64,000 bases of DNA. Source: Pseudomonas lundensis (lineage in GTDB: Bacteria > Pseudomonadota > Gammaproteobacteria > Pseudomonadales > Pseudomonadaceae). The stretch is taken from positions 62,001 through 126,000 of the forward strand of contig NZ_NQKI01000001.1 in assembly GCF_002269125.1 (NCBI RefSeq). Direction: 5' to 3'. The notes under the pieces were generated by a model. The model searched no databases. It had not been told where the DNA came from and was given only the letters and a program-made list of their open reading frames with translations. Shown piece by piece: positions 36,774 to 46,390 of this stretch. The position numbers and the translations under genes were made by a program. Every line of letters starts with the position of its first letter. Positions within the stretch are counted from its first letter, which is position 1.

Positions 36774-38245
36774 GGACGCTCCCGCTCCGCAAACAGAGCC
36801 TGGACAAAGGGTTCGGATTCAAAAGTGCGCAAATCATCGATGCCTTCACCAACACCAATAAAGCGGATCGGGATACCGAATTGCTTGGCCAAGGCGAAGA
36901 TCACGCCGCCTTTAGCCGTACCGTCCAGCTTAGTCAGGGCCAGACCGGTCAGCGCGACCGTCTGATTGAATTGTTTGGCCTGACTGATGGCGTTCTGGCC
37001 TGTGCCTGCGTCGAGCACCAACAACACCTCGTGCGGCGCGTCTTCGTCGAGCTTGCCGATCACGCGGCGCACTTTTTTCAGTTCTTCCATCAGGTTGTCT
37101 TTAGTGTGCAGACGCCCGGCAGTGTCCGCGATCAGCACGTCAATCCCGCGCGCCTTAGCCGCTTGTACGGCGTCGAAGATCACCGACGCGGAGTCGGCAC
37201 CGGTGTGCTGTGCAATCACCGGGATGTGGTTGCGCTCGCCCCACACTTGCAACTGTTCAACCGCCGCGGCACGGAACGTATCGCCCGCTGCAAGCATGAC
37301 CTTCTTGCCTTCAAGTTGCAGTTTCTTCGCCAGTTTGCCGATGGTGGTGGTTTTACCCGCGCCATTAACGCCGACGACCAGAATCACAAACGGTTTGTTT
37401 TGCGATTCGATTTTCAGCGGCTGTTCAACCGGCTTGAGCATGGCCGCCAACTCGTCCTGCAAGGACTTGTACAGCGCGTCGGCGTCAGTCAATTGCTTGC
37501 GCGCAACTTTTTGAGTCAGGTTCTTGATGATCACCGACGTGGCTTCGACACCCACATCAGCCGTCAGCAAGCGTGTTTCAATTTCTTCCAGCAAGTCATC
37601 ATCGATGGCCTTTTTGCCCAGGAACAGGCTGGCCATGCCTTCACCGATGCTGGCGCTGGTTTTCGACAGACCTTGCTTGAGACGGGCAAAGAAACCGGTT
37701 TTGACTTCAGGAGCAGGTTCGGCTTTCGGGGTTGGAACCTCAATAACTGCGGGCGGCGTTTCAACTACCGGGGCAGACACCGGTGGGGACGCAACCACAG
37801 CGGGTTCGACCACTGGTTCGATGACGGGCTCGAGTTCCAGCTCTGGCTCAAGGGCAGGCACGGTCTGCTCAAGCACTTGGACCACGGGTGGCGCTGCGAT
37901 CACAGGCTCTGCGACCACCTCGATTTCCGGCGCCGGAATGGGCGGCACGGTGTGCGGCGCTTGCACGTCGTCAACCAATGCCACCGGCTCTTCGGGGACG
38001 GGCAAAGGCGGCCAGGGTTCAGGAGCGGCCTTCGGCTCGACAACAGGCTCGACCACCCGCACGTCTTCAGGGGTGGGCGCCACGCTCACCGGCGCGGCTT
38101 CGATCAAGGTCTCGGGCACGGTCTCGGGGGCCGCATCTGGCTGTTCAACGACGGCTTCCTGCGGCTTTCTGCGCAGCCATCCGAACAGGCCTTTTTTCTC
38201 GCCAGCCTTGGCTGGGTTCTTCTTGTCGTCGTTGGAACCAAACAT
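36770..38245 (-). CDS. ftsY: Signal recognition particle receptor FtsY
   Basis: A 491-residue GTPase that docks SRP-ribosome complexes at the membrane. The C-terminal NG domain shows G1 VVGVNGAGKTTTIGKLA, G3 DTAGRLHTKDNLMEEL, G4 TKLDGTAKGG and the closing GVGEGIDDLRTFES. The first about 190 residues form a Pro/Val/Glu-rich low-complexity A domain after a short basic stretch (FGWLRRKPQE), as in other pseudomonads; this region mediates membrane contact. It begins the ftsY-ftsE-ftsX operon. Confidence 0.97.
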
Positions 38246-38600
38246 GGAGGACGGCTATCTCATCGTAGCGAAGCGCCACTGTGGCGCCCCGGCAAATAAT
38301 ATTCGGTGTGAAAAAGACTGTATTTTTGTCAGCTCGTTCGCACACAACTTAGACGCGGGGTAAAAAACACCTGCGAAACTTCGTCTTTACTCGGATCTGG
38401 ATCGGGAAAATCGGCAAAATTGCGAAATTTACCGGGATACATCCACACTTCCAAGCGGGCTCCTATACTGCCCGATCAAACGTCGTCTGATCGTCAAAGG
38501 CTTGATAGGCGTGGCCGCCAGTAAAACGGATCAGTATCCTAGCACCTCCTCACCCGCAGACGCTAAGGCCAAGCGGGCAGCCCTACAGGTTTAAAAACGA
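38246..38600. promoter_or_regulatory. 355-bp divergent region between ftsY and the first M16 gene
   Basis: No convincing gene is seen. It must hold promoters for the ftsYEX operon (minus) and the M16 pair (plus). It is A/T-richer than the flanks. TATACT at 38464-38469 could be a -10 box, and CGATCA/TGATCG arms (38473-38478 and 38488-38493) form an inverted repeat just after it. Neither has further support. Confidence 0.35.
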
Positions 38601-39956
38601 ATGAATGCTCTAGCCCGCCGCGCTGCTGGCCTGTTGCTCAGCACAGTTTGCCTTCCACTTTCGGCCTTGGCAGCCGAGCCGCAACCCACCCATGAGTTCC
38701 GTCTGGACAATGGCCTTAAAGTCATCGTTCGCGAAGACCATCGCGCGCCGGTAGTGGTGTCGCAGGTTTGGTACAAGGTGGGTTCCAGTTACGAGACACC
38801 CGGCAAGACCGGCCTGTCCCATGCCCTTGAACACATGATGTTCAAAGGCAGCAACAAGGTCGGCCCCGGTGAAGCTTCGTTGATCCTGCGCGATCTTGGC
38901 GCCCAGGAAAACGCTTTCACCAGTGACGACTACACCGCGTATTACCAGGTTCTGGCCCGCGACCGCCTGGGCGTGGCCTTCGAACTTGAAGCCGACCGCA
39001 TGGCCAGCCTGCGTCTGCCGCCCGAAGAGTTCAAACGCGAGATCGAAGTCATCAAGGAAGAGCGCCGTCTTCGCACCGATGACCAACCCATGAGCAAAGC
39101 GTACGAACTGTTCAGCGCCATGGCCTACCCGTCCAGCGGCTACCACACCCCGACCATCGGCTGGATGGTGGACCTGGAGCGCATGAGCGTCGCCGAACTG
39201 CGCGCGTGGTACGAAGAGTGGTATGCACCGAACAACGCCACACTGGTGGTTGTCGGGGATGTGACCCCGGACGAAGTCAAAGCGCTGGCACAGCGTTATT
39301 TCGGCCCGGTGGTGAAGCGTGAAATACCGATCGCCAAGGCCCCGCTTGAACTGCCGACCCCCGGCGAGCGACTGCTCAAGGTGCATGTTCAAACCCAACT
39401 CCCGAGCCTGATGATGGGGTTCAACGTGCCGAGCGTGTCCACCGCCAAAGACCCGGTCACGGCCAACGCCCTGCGCCTGATCTCCGCCCTGCTGGACGGC
39501 GGCTACAGCGCGCGCATGCCGACTCAACTGGAACGCGGTGAAGAACTGGTCTCCGGCGCTTCGTCGAGCTACGACGCGTTCACCCGCGGCGACAGCCTGT
39601 TCCTGCTCAGCGCCATGCCCAACGGCCAGAAGAAGGTCACCATGGCGCAGGCCGAAGCTGGCCTGTGGCGTTTGCTCGACGACCTGAAAAAGACGCCGCC
39701 AACCCCTGAAGAACTGGAACGCGTTCGCGCTCAAGTGATCGCGGGGCTGGTTTACGAGCGTGACTCGATCACCTCGCAAGCCACGTCCATCGGCCAGCTC
39801 GAAACCGTTGGTTTGTCCTGGAAGCTGATGGACACCGAGCTGCAAGACCTGCAAAAAGTGACCCCGGCTGACATCCAGCAAGCCGCCCGCACCTATTTCA
39901 CTCGCGACCGTCTGAGCGTTGCGCACGTACTGCCCGAGGAGAAAACCCATGAGTGA
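38601..39956 (+). CDS. M16 metallopeptidase, catalytic subunit (pair 1)
   Basis: A 451-residue exported protein with a signal peptide (residues about 1-24, ending ALAA). The inverted zinc motif HALEH is at residues 74-78, and the downstream Glu ligand lies in the REIEVIKEERR stretch, so this subunit should cut peptides. It corresponds to P. aeruginosa PA0372. The next gene encodes the non-catalytic partner and overlaps by eight bases; two-gene M16B proteases work as heterodimers in the periplasm. Natural substrates are unknown. It closely resembles the two further catalytic M16 genes downstream. Confidence 0.93.
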   Translation: MNALARRAAGLLLSTVCLPLSALAAEPQPTHEFRLDNGLKVIVREDHRAPVVVSQVWYKVGSSYETPGKTGLSHALEHMMFKGSNKVGPGEASLILRDLGAQENAFTSDDYTAYYQVLARDRLGVAFELEADRMASLRLPPEEFKREIEVIKEERRLRTDDQPMSKAYELFSAMAYPSSGYHTPTIGWMVDLERMSVAELRAWYEEWYAPNNATLVVVGDVTPDEVKALAQRYFGPVVKREIPIAKAPLELPTPGERLLKVHVQTQLPSLMMGFNVPSVSTAKDPVTANALRLISALLDGGYSARMPTQLERGEELVSGASSSYDAFTRGDSLFLLSAMPNGQKKVTMAQAEAGLWRLLDDLKKTPPTPEELERVRAQVIAGLVYERDSITSQATSIGQLETVGLSWKLMDTELQDLQKVTPADIQQAARTYFTRDRLSVAHVLPEEKTHE

Positions 39957-41439
39957 GCGTAAAGGTCCCCGCTACGCCCTGCTCGGCTTGAGCGCCGCTG
40001 TTCTGGTCGGCGCACTCGGCTACTATTTCTCCAGCCCGCCTGAGTCTGTGGCCAGCCCGGCGCTGGAAAACGCCAAGACCGAGCACAAGCTGGAGTCGCT
40101 GGCGGAACTGGACGGCAAGGCGCCCAGCCACCGCGCCATGAATGTACAAACCTGGAAAACCGCCGAAGGCGCCAAGGTCCTGTTTGTGGAAGCGCGCCAG
40201 TTGCCGATGTTCGACCTGCGCGTGACCTTCGCCGCGGGCAGCAGCCAGGACGACAACACCCCGGGGCTGGCGCTGCTGACCAACGCCATGCTCAATGAAG
40301 GCGTTGCCGGTAAAGATGTCGGCGCAATCGCCCAAGGGTTTGAGGGTCTGGGAGCCGACTTCGGCAATGGCGCCTATCGCGACATGGCTGTGGCTTCCCT
40401 GCGCAGCCTGAGCGACCCGGCCAAACGTGCCCCTGCGTTAAACCTGTTCGCTGAAGTGATTGGCAAACCGACCTTCCCCGCCGACTCGCTTGCCCGCATC
40501 AAAAACCAACTGCTGGCCAGCTTTGAGTTCCAGAAGCAGAACCCCGGCAAACTGGCCAGCGATGAGCTGTTCAAGCGCCTGTACGGCAACCACCCGTATG
40601 CGCACGCCAGCGACGGCAATGCAGAAACCGTGACGTCAATTACTGTCGACCAGCTCAAAGCCTTCCACAACAAGGCTTATACGGCGGGCAACGCCGTGAT
40701 CGCGATCGTCGGGGACCTGTCGCGCGAAGAAGCCCAAGCCATGGCCGCCCAGGTATCGGCCGCACTGCCAAAAGGCCCGGCACTGCCAAAAACCGTGCAG
40801 CCGACCGAACCCAAGCCGGGTGCAACCCACATCGAGTTCCCGTCCAAGCAAACCCACTTGCTGCTGTCGCAGTTGGGTATTGACCGCGACGACCCGGACT
40901 ACGCAGCTCTCTCGCTGGGTAATCAGGTGCTCGGCGGTGGCGGTTTCGGAACGCGACTGATGACTGAAGTGCGCGAGAAACGCGGCCTGACCTACGGCGT
41001 GTACTCCAACTTCAGCCCGATGCAGGCCCGTGGCCCGTTCATGATCAACCTGCAAACCCGCGCAGAGCTGAGCGAAGGCACTCTCAAACTGGTGCAGGAC
41101 ATCCTCGCTGACTACCTCAAAGAAGGTCCGACGCAAAAAGAACTCGACGATGCCAAACGTGAACTGGCAGGCAGCTTCCCGCTGTCCACTGCCAGCAACG
41201 CTGCCATCGTCGGCCAACTGGGCGCAATGGGCTTCTACGATTTGCCTTTGGACTATCTCGAAACCTTCATGCAGCAGTCCCAGAACCTGACCACCGAGCA
41301 GGTCAAGGCCGCCATGAACAAGCACCTGAGCGCCGACAAAATGGTCGTGGTGACCGCCGGCCCAACCGTGCCGCAGAAACCACTGCCGCCTCCAACCGAT
41401 AAACCTTCAGAGCAACCTCTTGGGGTTCCGGAGCATTAA
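39949..41439 (+). CDS. M16 peptidase-like, non-catalytic subunit (pair 1)
   Basis: A 496-residue protein with an N-terminal membrane anchor or signal (YALLGLSAAVLVGALGYYF). The position of the zinc motif reads LALLTNAML, so it cannot bind zinc, but the C-terminal half keeps the EVREKRGLTYGVYS substrate-binding region with the Arg/Tyr of M16B partners. It ends with the GPTVPQKPLP tail shared by the other partner subunits in this window. The ATG at 39949 lies inside the end of the catalytic gene. It matches P. aeruginosa PA0371, and rsmD overlaps its stop by one base. Confidence 0.92.
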   Translation: MSERKGPRYALLGLSAAVLVGALGYYFSSPPESVASPALENAKTEHKLESLAELDGKAPSHRAMNVQTWKTAEGAKVLFVEARQLPMFDLRVTFAAGSSQDDNTPGLALLTNAMLNEGVAGKDVGAIAQGFEGLGADFGNGAYRDMAVASLRSLSDPAKRAPALNLFAEVIGKPTFPADSLARIKNQLLASFEFQKQNPGKLASDELFKRLYGNHPYAHASDGNAETVTSITVDQLKAFHNKAYTAGNAVIAIVGDLSREEAQAMAAQVSAALPKGPALPKTVQPTEPKPGATHIEFPSKQTHLLLSQLGIDRDDPDYAALSLGNQVLGGGGFGTRLMTEVREKRGLTYGVYSNFSPMQARGPFMINLQTRAELSEGTLKLVQDILADYLKEGPTQKELDDAKRELAGSFPLSTASNAAIVGQLGAMGFYDLPLDYLETFMQQSQNLTTEQVKAAMNKHLSADKMVVVTAGPTVPQKPLPPPTDKPSEQPLGVPEH

Positions 41440-42047
41440 TGGCAAAGCCTAAAAACACATCGCACTCGGGTGCGGGTCAGTTACGCATCATTGGCGGGGA
41501 GTGGCGCAGCCGCAAGCTCGACTTCCCGCACGTAGAAGGCCTGCGCCCTACACCCGACCGCGTACGTGAAACCCTGTTCAACTGGCTCGCGCCCTACATC
41601 GGCGGCGCCAAGGTACTGGACGTATTTGCCGGCAGCGGCGCCCTGTTCCTCGAAGCCATGTCCCGCGGCGCTGCCAAGGGCGTGGCGCTGGACAGCAGTC
41701 GCGATGCGATTTCCAACATCCGCGAGAACATGGGCATCCTGCGTTGCACCGTAGGCCAGGTGCAGCAGACTGACGCCCTGCGTTATCTGGATGCCACCCC
41801 CAGCGACATGTTTGATGTGGTATTCCTCGATCCGCCGTTCCACAAGGACCTGCTCAAGCCTGCCTGCGACTTGCTGGAACAGCGCGGCTGGCTGGCAGAC
41901 GAGGCATGGGTCTACACCGAAAGCGAAGTGCGGCCTTCGGAACTGGGATTACCTGCCAACTGGCGCCTGCACCGCGAGCAAAAAGCCGGGGGCGTGAACT
42001 ACGCCCTGTGGCAGCGTGAAGCGGCTCAGGTGCCTGCGCAACCCTAA
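41439..42047 (+). CDS. rsmD: 16S rRNA (guanine-966 N2)-methyltransferase
   Basis: A 202-residue SAM-dependent methyltransferase acting on the small-subunit rRNA. LRIIGGEWRSRKLDFP and LRPTPDRVRETLFNWLAPYI open the domain, motif I is VLDVFAGSGALFLEAMSRGA, and the catalytic motif IV is VVFLDPPFHKDL. It overlaps the M16 partner gene by one base and closes that operon, followed by a strong hairpin. Confidence 0.96.
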   Translation: MAKPKNTSHSGAGQLRIIGGEWRSRKLDFPHVEGLRPTPDRVRETLFNWLAPYIGGAKVLDVFAGSGALFLEAMSRGAAKGVALDSSRDAISNIRENMGILRCTVGQVQQTDALRYLDATPSDMFDVVFLDPPFHKDLLKPACDLLEQRGWLADEAWVYTESEVRPSELGLPANWRLHREQKAGGVNYALWQREAAQVPAQP

Positions 42048-42064
42048 GCGCCACTGACCTCTGT

Positions 42065-42097
42065 GCAGTCGCTGCCGTCCATGGCGGCAACGACTGC
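42065..42097 (+). terminator. Hairpin downstream of rsmD
   Basis: GCAGTCG (42065-42071) pairs with CGACTGC (42091-42097), and TGCCG pairs with CGGCA inside, separated by one C/A mismatch. The stem is strong but no T run follows, so it could be a pause or processing site rather than a full terminator. It separates rsmD from the extra M16 genes. Confidence 0.5.
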
Positions 42098-42123
42098 ATG
42101 TCACCTTCGTGTTGCCACTGCCC

Positions 42124-42144
42124 CTATCTATATACCGCCCTGCC
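42124..42144 (+). repeat. 21-base motif upstream of M16 genes, copy 1
   Basis: CTATCTATATACCGCCCTGCC lies 98 bases before the zinc-less M16 gene. A copy identical at 19 of 21 positions is found at 43516-43536 before the second pair, and a weak version at 46391-46411 before the third. It contains TATATA and may be promoter DNA copied along with the genes. Confidence 0.6.
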
Positions 42145-42241
42145 TTCCCGGCAACCTCGCATTCTGTTGGTTCTACCCGATCACTCTCTTTACGTGCGCA
42201 TCTGCACCGATCGGCGTTATCCAAGCAACGGAATGTGAACC

Positions 42242-43495
42242 ATGACCTCTACCCCTTCAAAACCGACTTACACCTACACCCTGGACAACGGTCTGCACGT
42301 CGTTGTGCGCCAGGATCAGCGCACCCCGTCGATCTGCGCTTCTCTGTTCCACAAGGTGGGTACCGACCATGAACGCCCGGACCAGCGCGGCCTGGCTTAC
42401 CTGGCCGGTGGCGCAACCTTCAAGGACAAAGCGCTGGAGAAGCAGATCGGCGCCGTAGCCAACGGTTGGCTTGATTACCACCTCAGCACATACAGCCTTG
42501 AGGCTCCGCGGGCCGAACTGCAACCGGTTCTGGAATTACTGGCGGGCAGAATGTCGACGCCGGTACTGACCCAGGAGCGCCTCAACAAAGGCATTCTGCG
42601 CACTCGAGAACTGGAATTGAGTGAACCGTACTTCACTTCGGATCACTGGATCAGCCCGGAATTCGAACAGCTGATTTTTCCCTCGGCTGGCAAGGTCTAC
42701 AAATTCGGAAACATCGATCACCTTGAGCGTATGACTGTCGCGGATGTACTGCGCTGGCATGAAGAGGGCTACGCGCCCAACAATTCGATTCTGGTCGTGG
42801 TTGGCGATATCACCCTTGAGGAAATTCAGCCTTTGGTCCAGCGCATGTTTGGCAGCGTTCCCCGCTTCAATGGCTTCACCCCGATAGAACAGCCTGCCAG
42901 CCAACCCCTTGGCGATGAACGCAGGCTCACTCAATACCTCGATACACCGAGGCCGCGCTTGCAACTGGCCTTCAATACCCCCGGCCTGGCCACCGTCGAA
43001 GACACGCGCGACATGCGCGCCTTGCAAGTGATCAGCGCATTGCTGACCAAGGGCCCTCAGGCCTGGCTCCCGAACAGGTTGTCCGGGGGCGCGGACACCC
43101 TGAGCAGCGTGATCAGCCGCTTTCCGGGCTATCGCTTGAACGATGATCTATTGCTGATCAGTGTCACCCTCGGCGAACACACGTCAGCCTCCATCGAACA
43201 CGTTGAGCTGGAGGTGAAACAGCTGCTGGAAACACTCAAAAATCACGCCCTGGATACCGACATGCTGTGTTACGGCCGACATCAGGCCCTGACCTACCTT
43301 AACGATCTCGACACCCTGGAAATGCAGGCCTCCGTGATCGGCAACTTATTGGCCATCGGTCAACCCTGGACGCTGATCGATCATGAAGCCCAACAGATCC
43401 ACAGCATCACGGCCGATGACATTCAGCGGGTGGCAAACGCGTACTTCACACCGCAACGCTTGAGCGTGGCGCACATCCTGCCGCGCACGTCCTGA
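42242..43495 (+). CDS. M16-family protein without zinc site or signal peptide
   Basis: A 417-residue protein with a complete M16 fold pattern (YTYTLDNGLHVVVRQDQRTP, later RWHEEGYAPNNSILVVVGDIT, ending RLSVAHILP), closest to the catalytic-type subunits. However, the zinc motif position reads YLAGG (residues 53-57) and the downstream Glu region is also changed, so it should be inactive as a protease. It begins directly with the domain and has no signal peptide, so it would stay in the cytoplasm unless another start exists. It may be a regulatory or binding subunit, or a decaying copy; the frame is fully intact over 1.25 kb, which argues for selection. Confidence 0.85.
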   Translation: MTSTPSKPTYTYTLDNGLHVVVRQDQRTPSICASLFHKVGTDHERPDQRGLAYLAGGATFKDKALEKQIGAVANGWLDYHLSTYSLEAPRAELQPVLELLAGRMSTPVLTQERLNKGILRTRELELSEPYFTSDHWISPEFEQLIFPSAGKVYKFGNIDHLERMTVADVLRWHEEGYAPNNSILVVVGDITLEEIQPLVQRMFGSVPRFNGFTPIEQPASQPLGDERRLTQYLDTPRPRLQLAFNTPGLATVEDTRDMRALQVISALLTKGPQAWLPNRLSGGADTLSSVISRFPGYRLNDDLLLISVTLGEHTSASIEHVELEVKQLLETLKNHALDTDMLCYGRHQALTYLNDLDTLEMQASVIGNLLAIGQPWTLIDHEAQQIHSITADDIQRVANAYFTPQRLSVAHILPRTS

Positions 43496-43515
43496 CCACC
43501 CTTGAGTAAGGCGCG

Positions 43516-43579
43516 CTACCTATATACCGCCTTGCCGCATTGGGGTTGATCCACCCTGTTCTGACCTACAGACAGAACA
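43516..43579 (+). promoter_or_regulatory. Leader of M16 pair 2 with 21-base motif and hairpin
   Basis: Contains the 21-base motif (43516-43536), a TTGA at 43546-43549 and an inverted repeat TGTTCTG (43557-43563) / CAGAACA (43573-43579). AAGGA at 43583-43587 follows, nine bases before the start codon. The spacing between motif, TTGA and left arm is identical to that in the leader of pair 3 (46391-46457). Confidence 0.6.
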
Positions 43580-43596
43580 CTCAAGGATCCTCCCGG

Positions 43597-44943
43597 ATGA
43601 AACTTCCGCTCTTGGGTCGCTGGCTTATCGCCTTGTGGTTTCCAGCGACCGTTCATGCCCATTCACACCCTGTTACCCACGTTTTCACACTCGATAATGG
43701 CCTGAAGGTCGTCGTCCGCGAAGACCACCGCGCACCCGTGGTGGCATCCCAGCTTTGGTACAAAGTCGGCGCCAGCTATGAGCAGGAAGGGCAAACAGGT
43801 TTGTCCCACGCGCTGGAACATATGGTCTTCAAAGGCAGCAGCAAGTTACCTGAAGGCCAGGCCTTGAAGGTCTTTGATTCGCTGGGCGTCAGTCACCAGG
43901 CAACCACCCGTCCCGATGCCACGTTCTACACGCAGTTACAGGCGAAAAACCGGCTGGCGGTGTCGCTTGAAGTGCTTGCGGACCAGATGCGCAGCGCACG
44001 CTGGAGCGAACGCCAGTTACAGACCGAATTACAAGTCATCCAAAAGGAACGGCTGGCGACCGTCGACCACAACCTGTGGAATGTGATCAACGAACGGCTC
44101 AAAACCACGGCCCATGTAGCAAGCACGTATAAAAACCCGGTTCTGGGCTGGATGCATGACATCAAGCGTCTGCCCAACCCGGCACTCACCCAGTGGTATC
44201 AACAGTGGTACGCGCCCAACAATGCCGTTCTGGTCATCGTCGGCGATGTCACCTTGGCGCAGGTCAGGGAGGTGGTCACTGAACATTTCAGCGCGCTGGC
44301 CGCACGCACACTGCCCACGGCAAAGGCTCCCATCGAGCTGCAACGCCTTGGTCGACGCGGGCTTTACCTGGGCCTTCCCAGCCCTAATGGCAAACTGGCG
44401 ATCGCGTTCAACGTGCCCAGTTTGAAAAGCGCGAAAGACCCTCAAACCGCCTTTGGCCTGCTCTTGCTCAACGAGCTACTGGCCAGCAGCAACAGCTCGC
44501 CCCTCAAAGTACGCCTGCTCCATCAACAAGGGCTGCTGGCAGGTGCTTACTCCCATTACGACTTGTTGAATCGCGGCGATGGCCTGCTCAGGATGTGGGC
44601 TGAAATCAGCCCGTCCGGCACGCACACACCCCACGACATCGAGCGCCTGATCTGGGCGCAGTTGGAGGCGCTCAAGACCACGCCGGTCAGCACTGACGTC
44701 CTGGAGCGCGCCAAACGAAGGATCGTCACCAAGCGCTTCTACGCCCACGATCAGATCGAAAAACAGGCCAGTGAAATGGGCGAGCTGGAAAGCATCGGTC
44801 TGCCGTGGTCCACCCTCGACGCGCAAGCCCGAAACCTGAACGCACTGACTGCGGCCGACATCCAGCGTCTGGCCCGAGCCTACCTCACTGAAAACAACTA
44901 CAGCGCCGTTTACCTGCCAGGACCGGAGAAAAAAAATGACTGA
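43597..44943 (+). CDS. M16 metallopeptidase, catalytic subunit (pair 2)
   Basis: A 448-residue protein with a predicted signal peptide (MKLPLLGRWLIALWF.., cleaved near VHA). HALEH is at residues 71-75 within LSHALEHMVFKGSSK, and the downstream Glu ligand region reads TELQVIQKERL, so zinc binding and catalysis are expected. N-terminal similarity to pair 1 is very high (LDNGLKVVVREDHRAPVV.SQ.WYKVG). I used the ATG at 43597, which follows AAGGATCC and starts at the signal peptide; the longer frame upstream is leader. Its last eight bases overlap the partner gene. Confidence 0.92.
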   Translation: MKLPLLGRWLIALWFPATVHAHSHPVTHVFTLDNGLKVVVREDHRAPVVASQLWYKVGASYEQEGQTGLSHALEHMVFKGSSKLPEGQALKVFDSLGVSHQATTRPDATFYTQLQAKNRLAVSLEVLADQMRSARWSERQLQTELQVIQKERLATVDHNLWNVINERLKTTAHVASTYKNPVLGWMHDIKRLPNPALTQWYQQWYAPNNAVLVIVGDVTLAQVREVVTEHFSALAARTLPTAKAPIELQRLGRRGLYLGLPSPNGKLAIAFNVPSLKSAKDPQTAFGLLLLNELLASSNSSPLKVRLLHQQGLLAGAYSHYDLLNRGDGLLRMWAEISPSGTHTPHDIERLIWAQLEALKTTPVSTDVLERAKRRIVTKRFYAHDQIEKQASEMGELESIGLPWSTLDAQARNLNALTAADIQRLARAYLTENNYSAVYLPGPEKKND

Positions 44944-46369
44944 CCTGAGCCCGACGCCAACGCGTCCCTCTCGCCTGCGCACGGCACTGTCGGCGCTGAT
45001 CGTGAGCCTCACACTAAACGCCGCTGCACAGGCGCTTGAGCCTGTGTCTTGGAGTTTGACGACCTTGCAACACCTTGATGACAGCCAAATCGCCAACCGC
45101 GCTCTGAAGATCCATGCCTGGACAACCCACGAAGGCACCGGGGTACTTTTTATCGAAACCCGGGAAGTTCCTGTCGTGGACATAAGCCTGCGCTTCTCTG
45201 CGGGCAGCAGCAGGGACGAGGACATGCCGGGGCGAGCCACCATGACCTTGAAACTGTTGCATCAAGGGATTGACGGTAAAGACGCCCAAACCCTTGCCGA
45301 CACCTTCGATCAACTGGGCGCTCAACTGACGTCTTCTGTGGACAAGGACGAAGTGCGCGTGAACCTGCGCACCCTGAGCGACCCGCACACCCGCAGGGCT
45401 GCGGTTGAGCTGTTCACGCAACGGGTCAGTAAGCCGACGTTTGCCTCAGCGGCCACTGAGCGCATCAAGGCAACCGCACTCAACGAACTCAAGCTGGCCC
45501 GGCAAACTCCCGCGTCTGTGACCCAACAGGCCCTGCATGCACAGCTGTACGCCGGTCACCCTTACGCGAGTGCGCAGGCAGGCAACGAGCAGAGCATCGC
45601 GCAGATTGAGGTCGAACACCTGCGGGCCTTCCATCAAAAGGCCTATAGCGCCTCGAATGCCGTGCTGGTGATAGTGGGCGATATCTCGCTAGACGACGCC
45701 ACAAACCTCAGCATCGCCGTGAGCCAGGCATTGCCCCAAGGGCCGAAACTGGCAGCAATCCCGCTGGCTACGGGTATTGCAACGCGACCTGCTCATGTGC
45801 ACGTCGAAGCGCTTTCCGGCCAGACCCATATCATGCTGGCGCAGCCCGGCGTACCGGCCAACCACCCCGATTACGTTGCACTGCAAGTGGCCAGCCTGCT
45901 ATTCGGTGGTTCCGGCAATAATCGCCTGATCAATGAGTTACGCCATAAACGCGGGTTGACCTACAGTGCAGCGTCAGCCATGCCGCTGTGGGAGGCGGGT
46001 GGCCCCTGGACCATCAGCTTGCAAACCGATCCCGCTCTGCAAGACGCCACGATCAAGCTTGTCAAAGAGGTCTTTGCCCAGTGGTTGCGCGAAGGTCCGA
46101 CCGAACAAGAGCTGGCCGCCGTCAAGCGACGGCTGGCCGGCAACCTGCCGCTGACCAGCGCCAGCAACGCGCAAATGCTGGAACAGTTGCTGATCATCGG
46201 CGCACACGGGCTACCCCGGAACTTCGACGCGCTGGTCATGCAAGCGCAACAGCTGACGCCTCAGCGCATCAAAGCGGTCATAAATCGCTACTTAAAGGCC
46301 GATCAATGGGTGGTGACTAGCCTAGGCCCCACGACGGCCCAACGCCCTTTACCCGCCCCGGCGCCCTGA
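44936..46369 (+). CDS. M16 peptidase-like, non-catalytic subunit (pair 2)
   Basis: A 477-residue protein with an N-terminal hydrophobic signal (LSALIVSLTLNAAAQA). The zinc motif position reads RATMTLKLL and is inactive, while the substrate-binding stretch INELRHKRGLTYSAAS is kept. The C-terminus ends in LGPTTAQRPLPAP, matching the tails of the other two partner subunits. It should pair with the catalytic protein encoded upstream, which it overlaps by eight bases. Confidence 0.92.
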   Translation: MTDLSPTPTRPSRLRTALSALIVSLTLNAAAQALEPVSWSLTTLQHLDDSQIANRALKIHAWTTHEGTGVLFIETREVPVVDISLRFSAGSSRDEDMPGRATMTLKLLHQGIDGKDAQTLADTFDQLGAQLTSSVDKDEVRVNLRTLSDPHTRRAAVELFTQRVSKPTFASAATERIKATALNELKLARQTPASVTQQALHAQLYAGHPYASAQAGNEQSIAQIEVEHLRAFHQKAYSASNAVLVIVGDISLDDATNLSIAVSQALPQGPKLAAIPLATGIATRPAHVHVEALSGQTHIMLAQPGVPANHPDYVALQVASLLFGGSGNNRLINELRHKRGLTYSAASAMPLWEAGGPWTISLQTDPALQDATIKLVKEVFAQWLREGPTEQELAAVKRRLAGNLPLTSASNAQMLEQLLIIGAHGLPRNFDALVMQAQQLTPQRIKAVINRYLKADQWVVTSLGPTTAQRPLPAPAP

Positions 46370-46390
46370 CGTCTCGGCGCCGATCATTGC

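Noticed and set aside
38464..38493. TATACT plus CGATCA/TGATCG inverted repeat before the first M16 gene as a third copy of the M16 leader
   Set aside because: Neither the spacing nor the sequence lines up with the leaders of pairs 2 and 3.
38610..39950. 446-codon frame antisense to the first M16 gene
   Set aside because: Mirrors the codon pattern of the real gene, is rich in His, Gly and Arg, has no recognisable domain and no ribosome binding site.
42098..42238. 46-codon frame with three early Cys (MSPSCCHCPYLY...) upstream of the zinc-less M16 gene, resembling a Cys-rich peptide precursor
   Set aside because: No ribosome binding site, it begins right at the end of the rsmD hairpin, it contains the repeated 21-base leader motif, and no equivalent frame exists before pairs 2 and 3.
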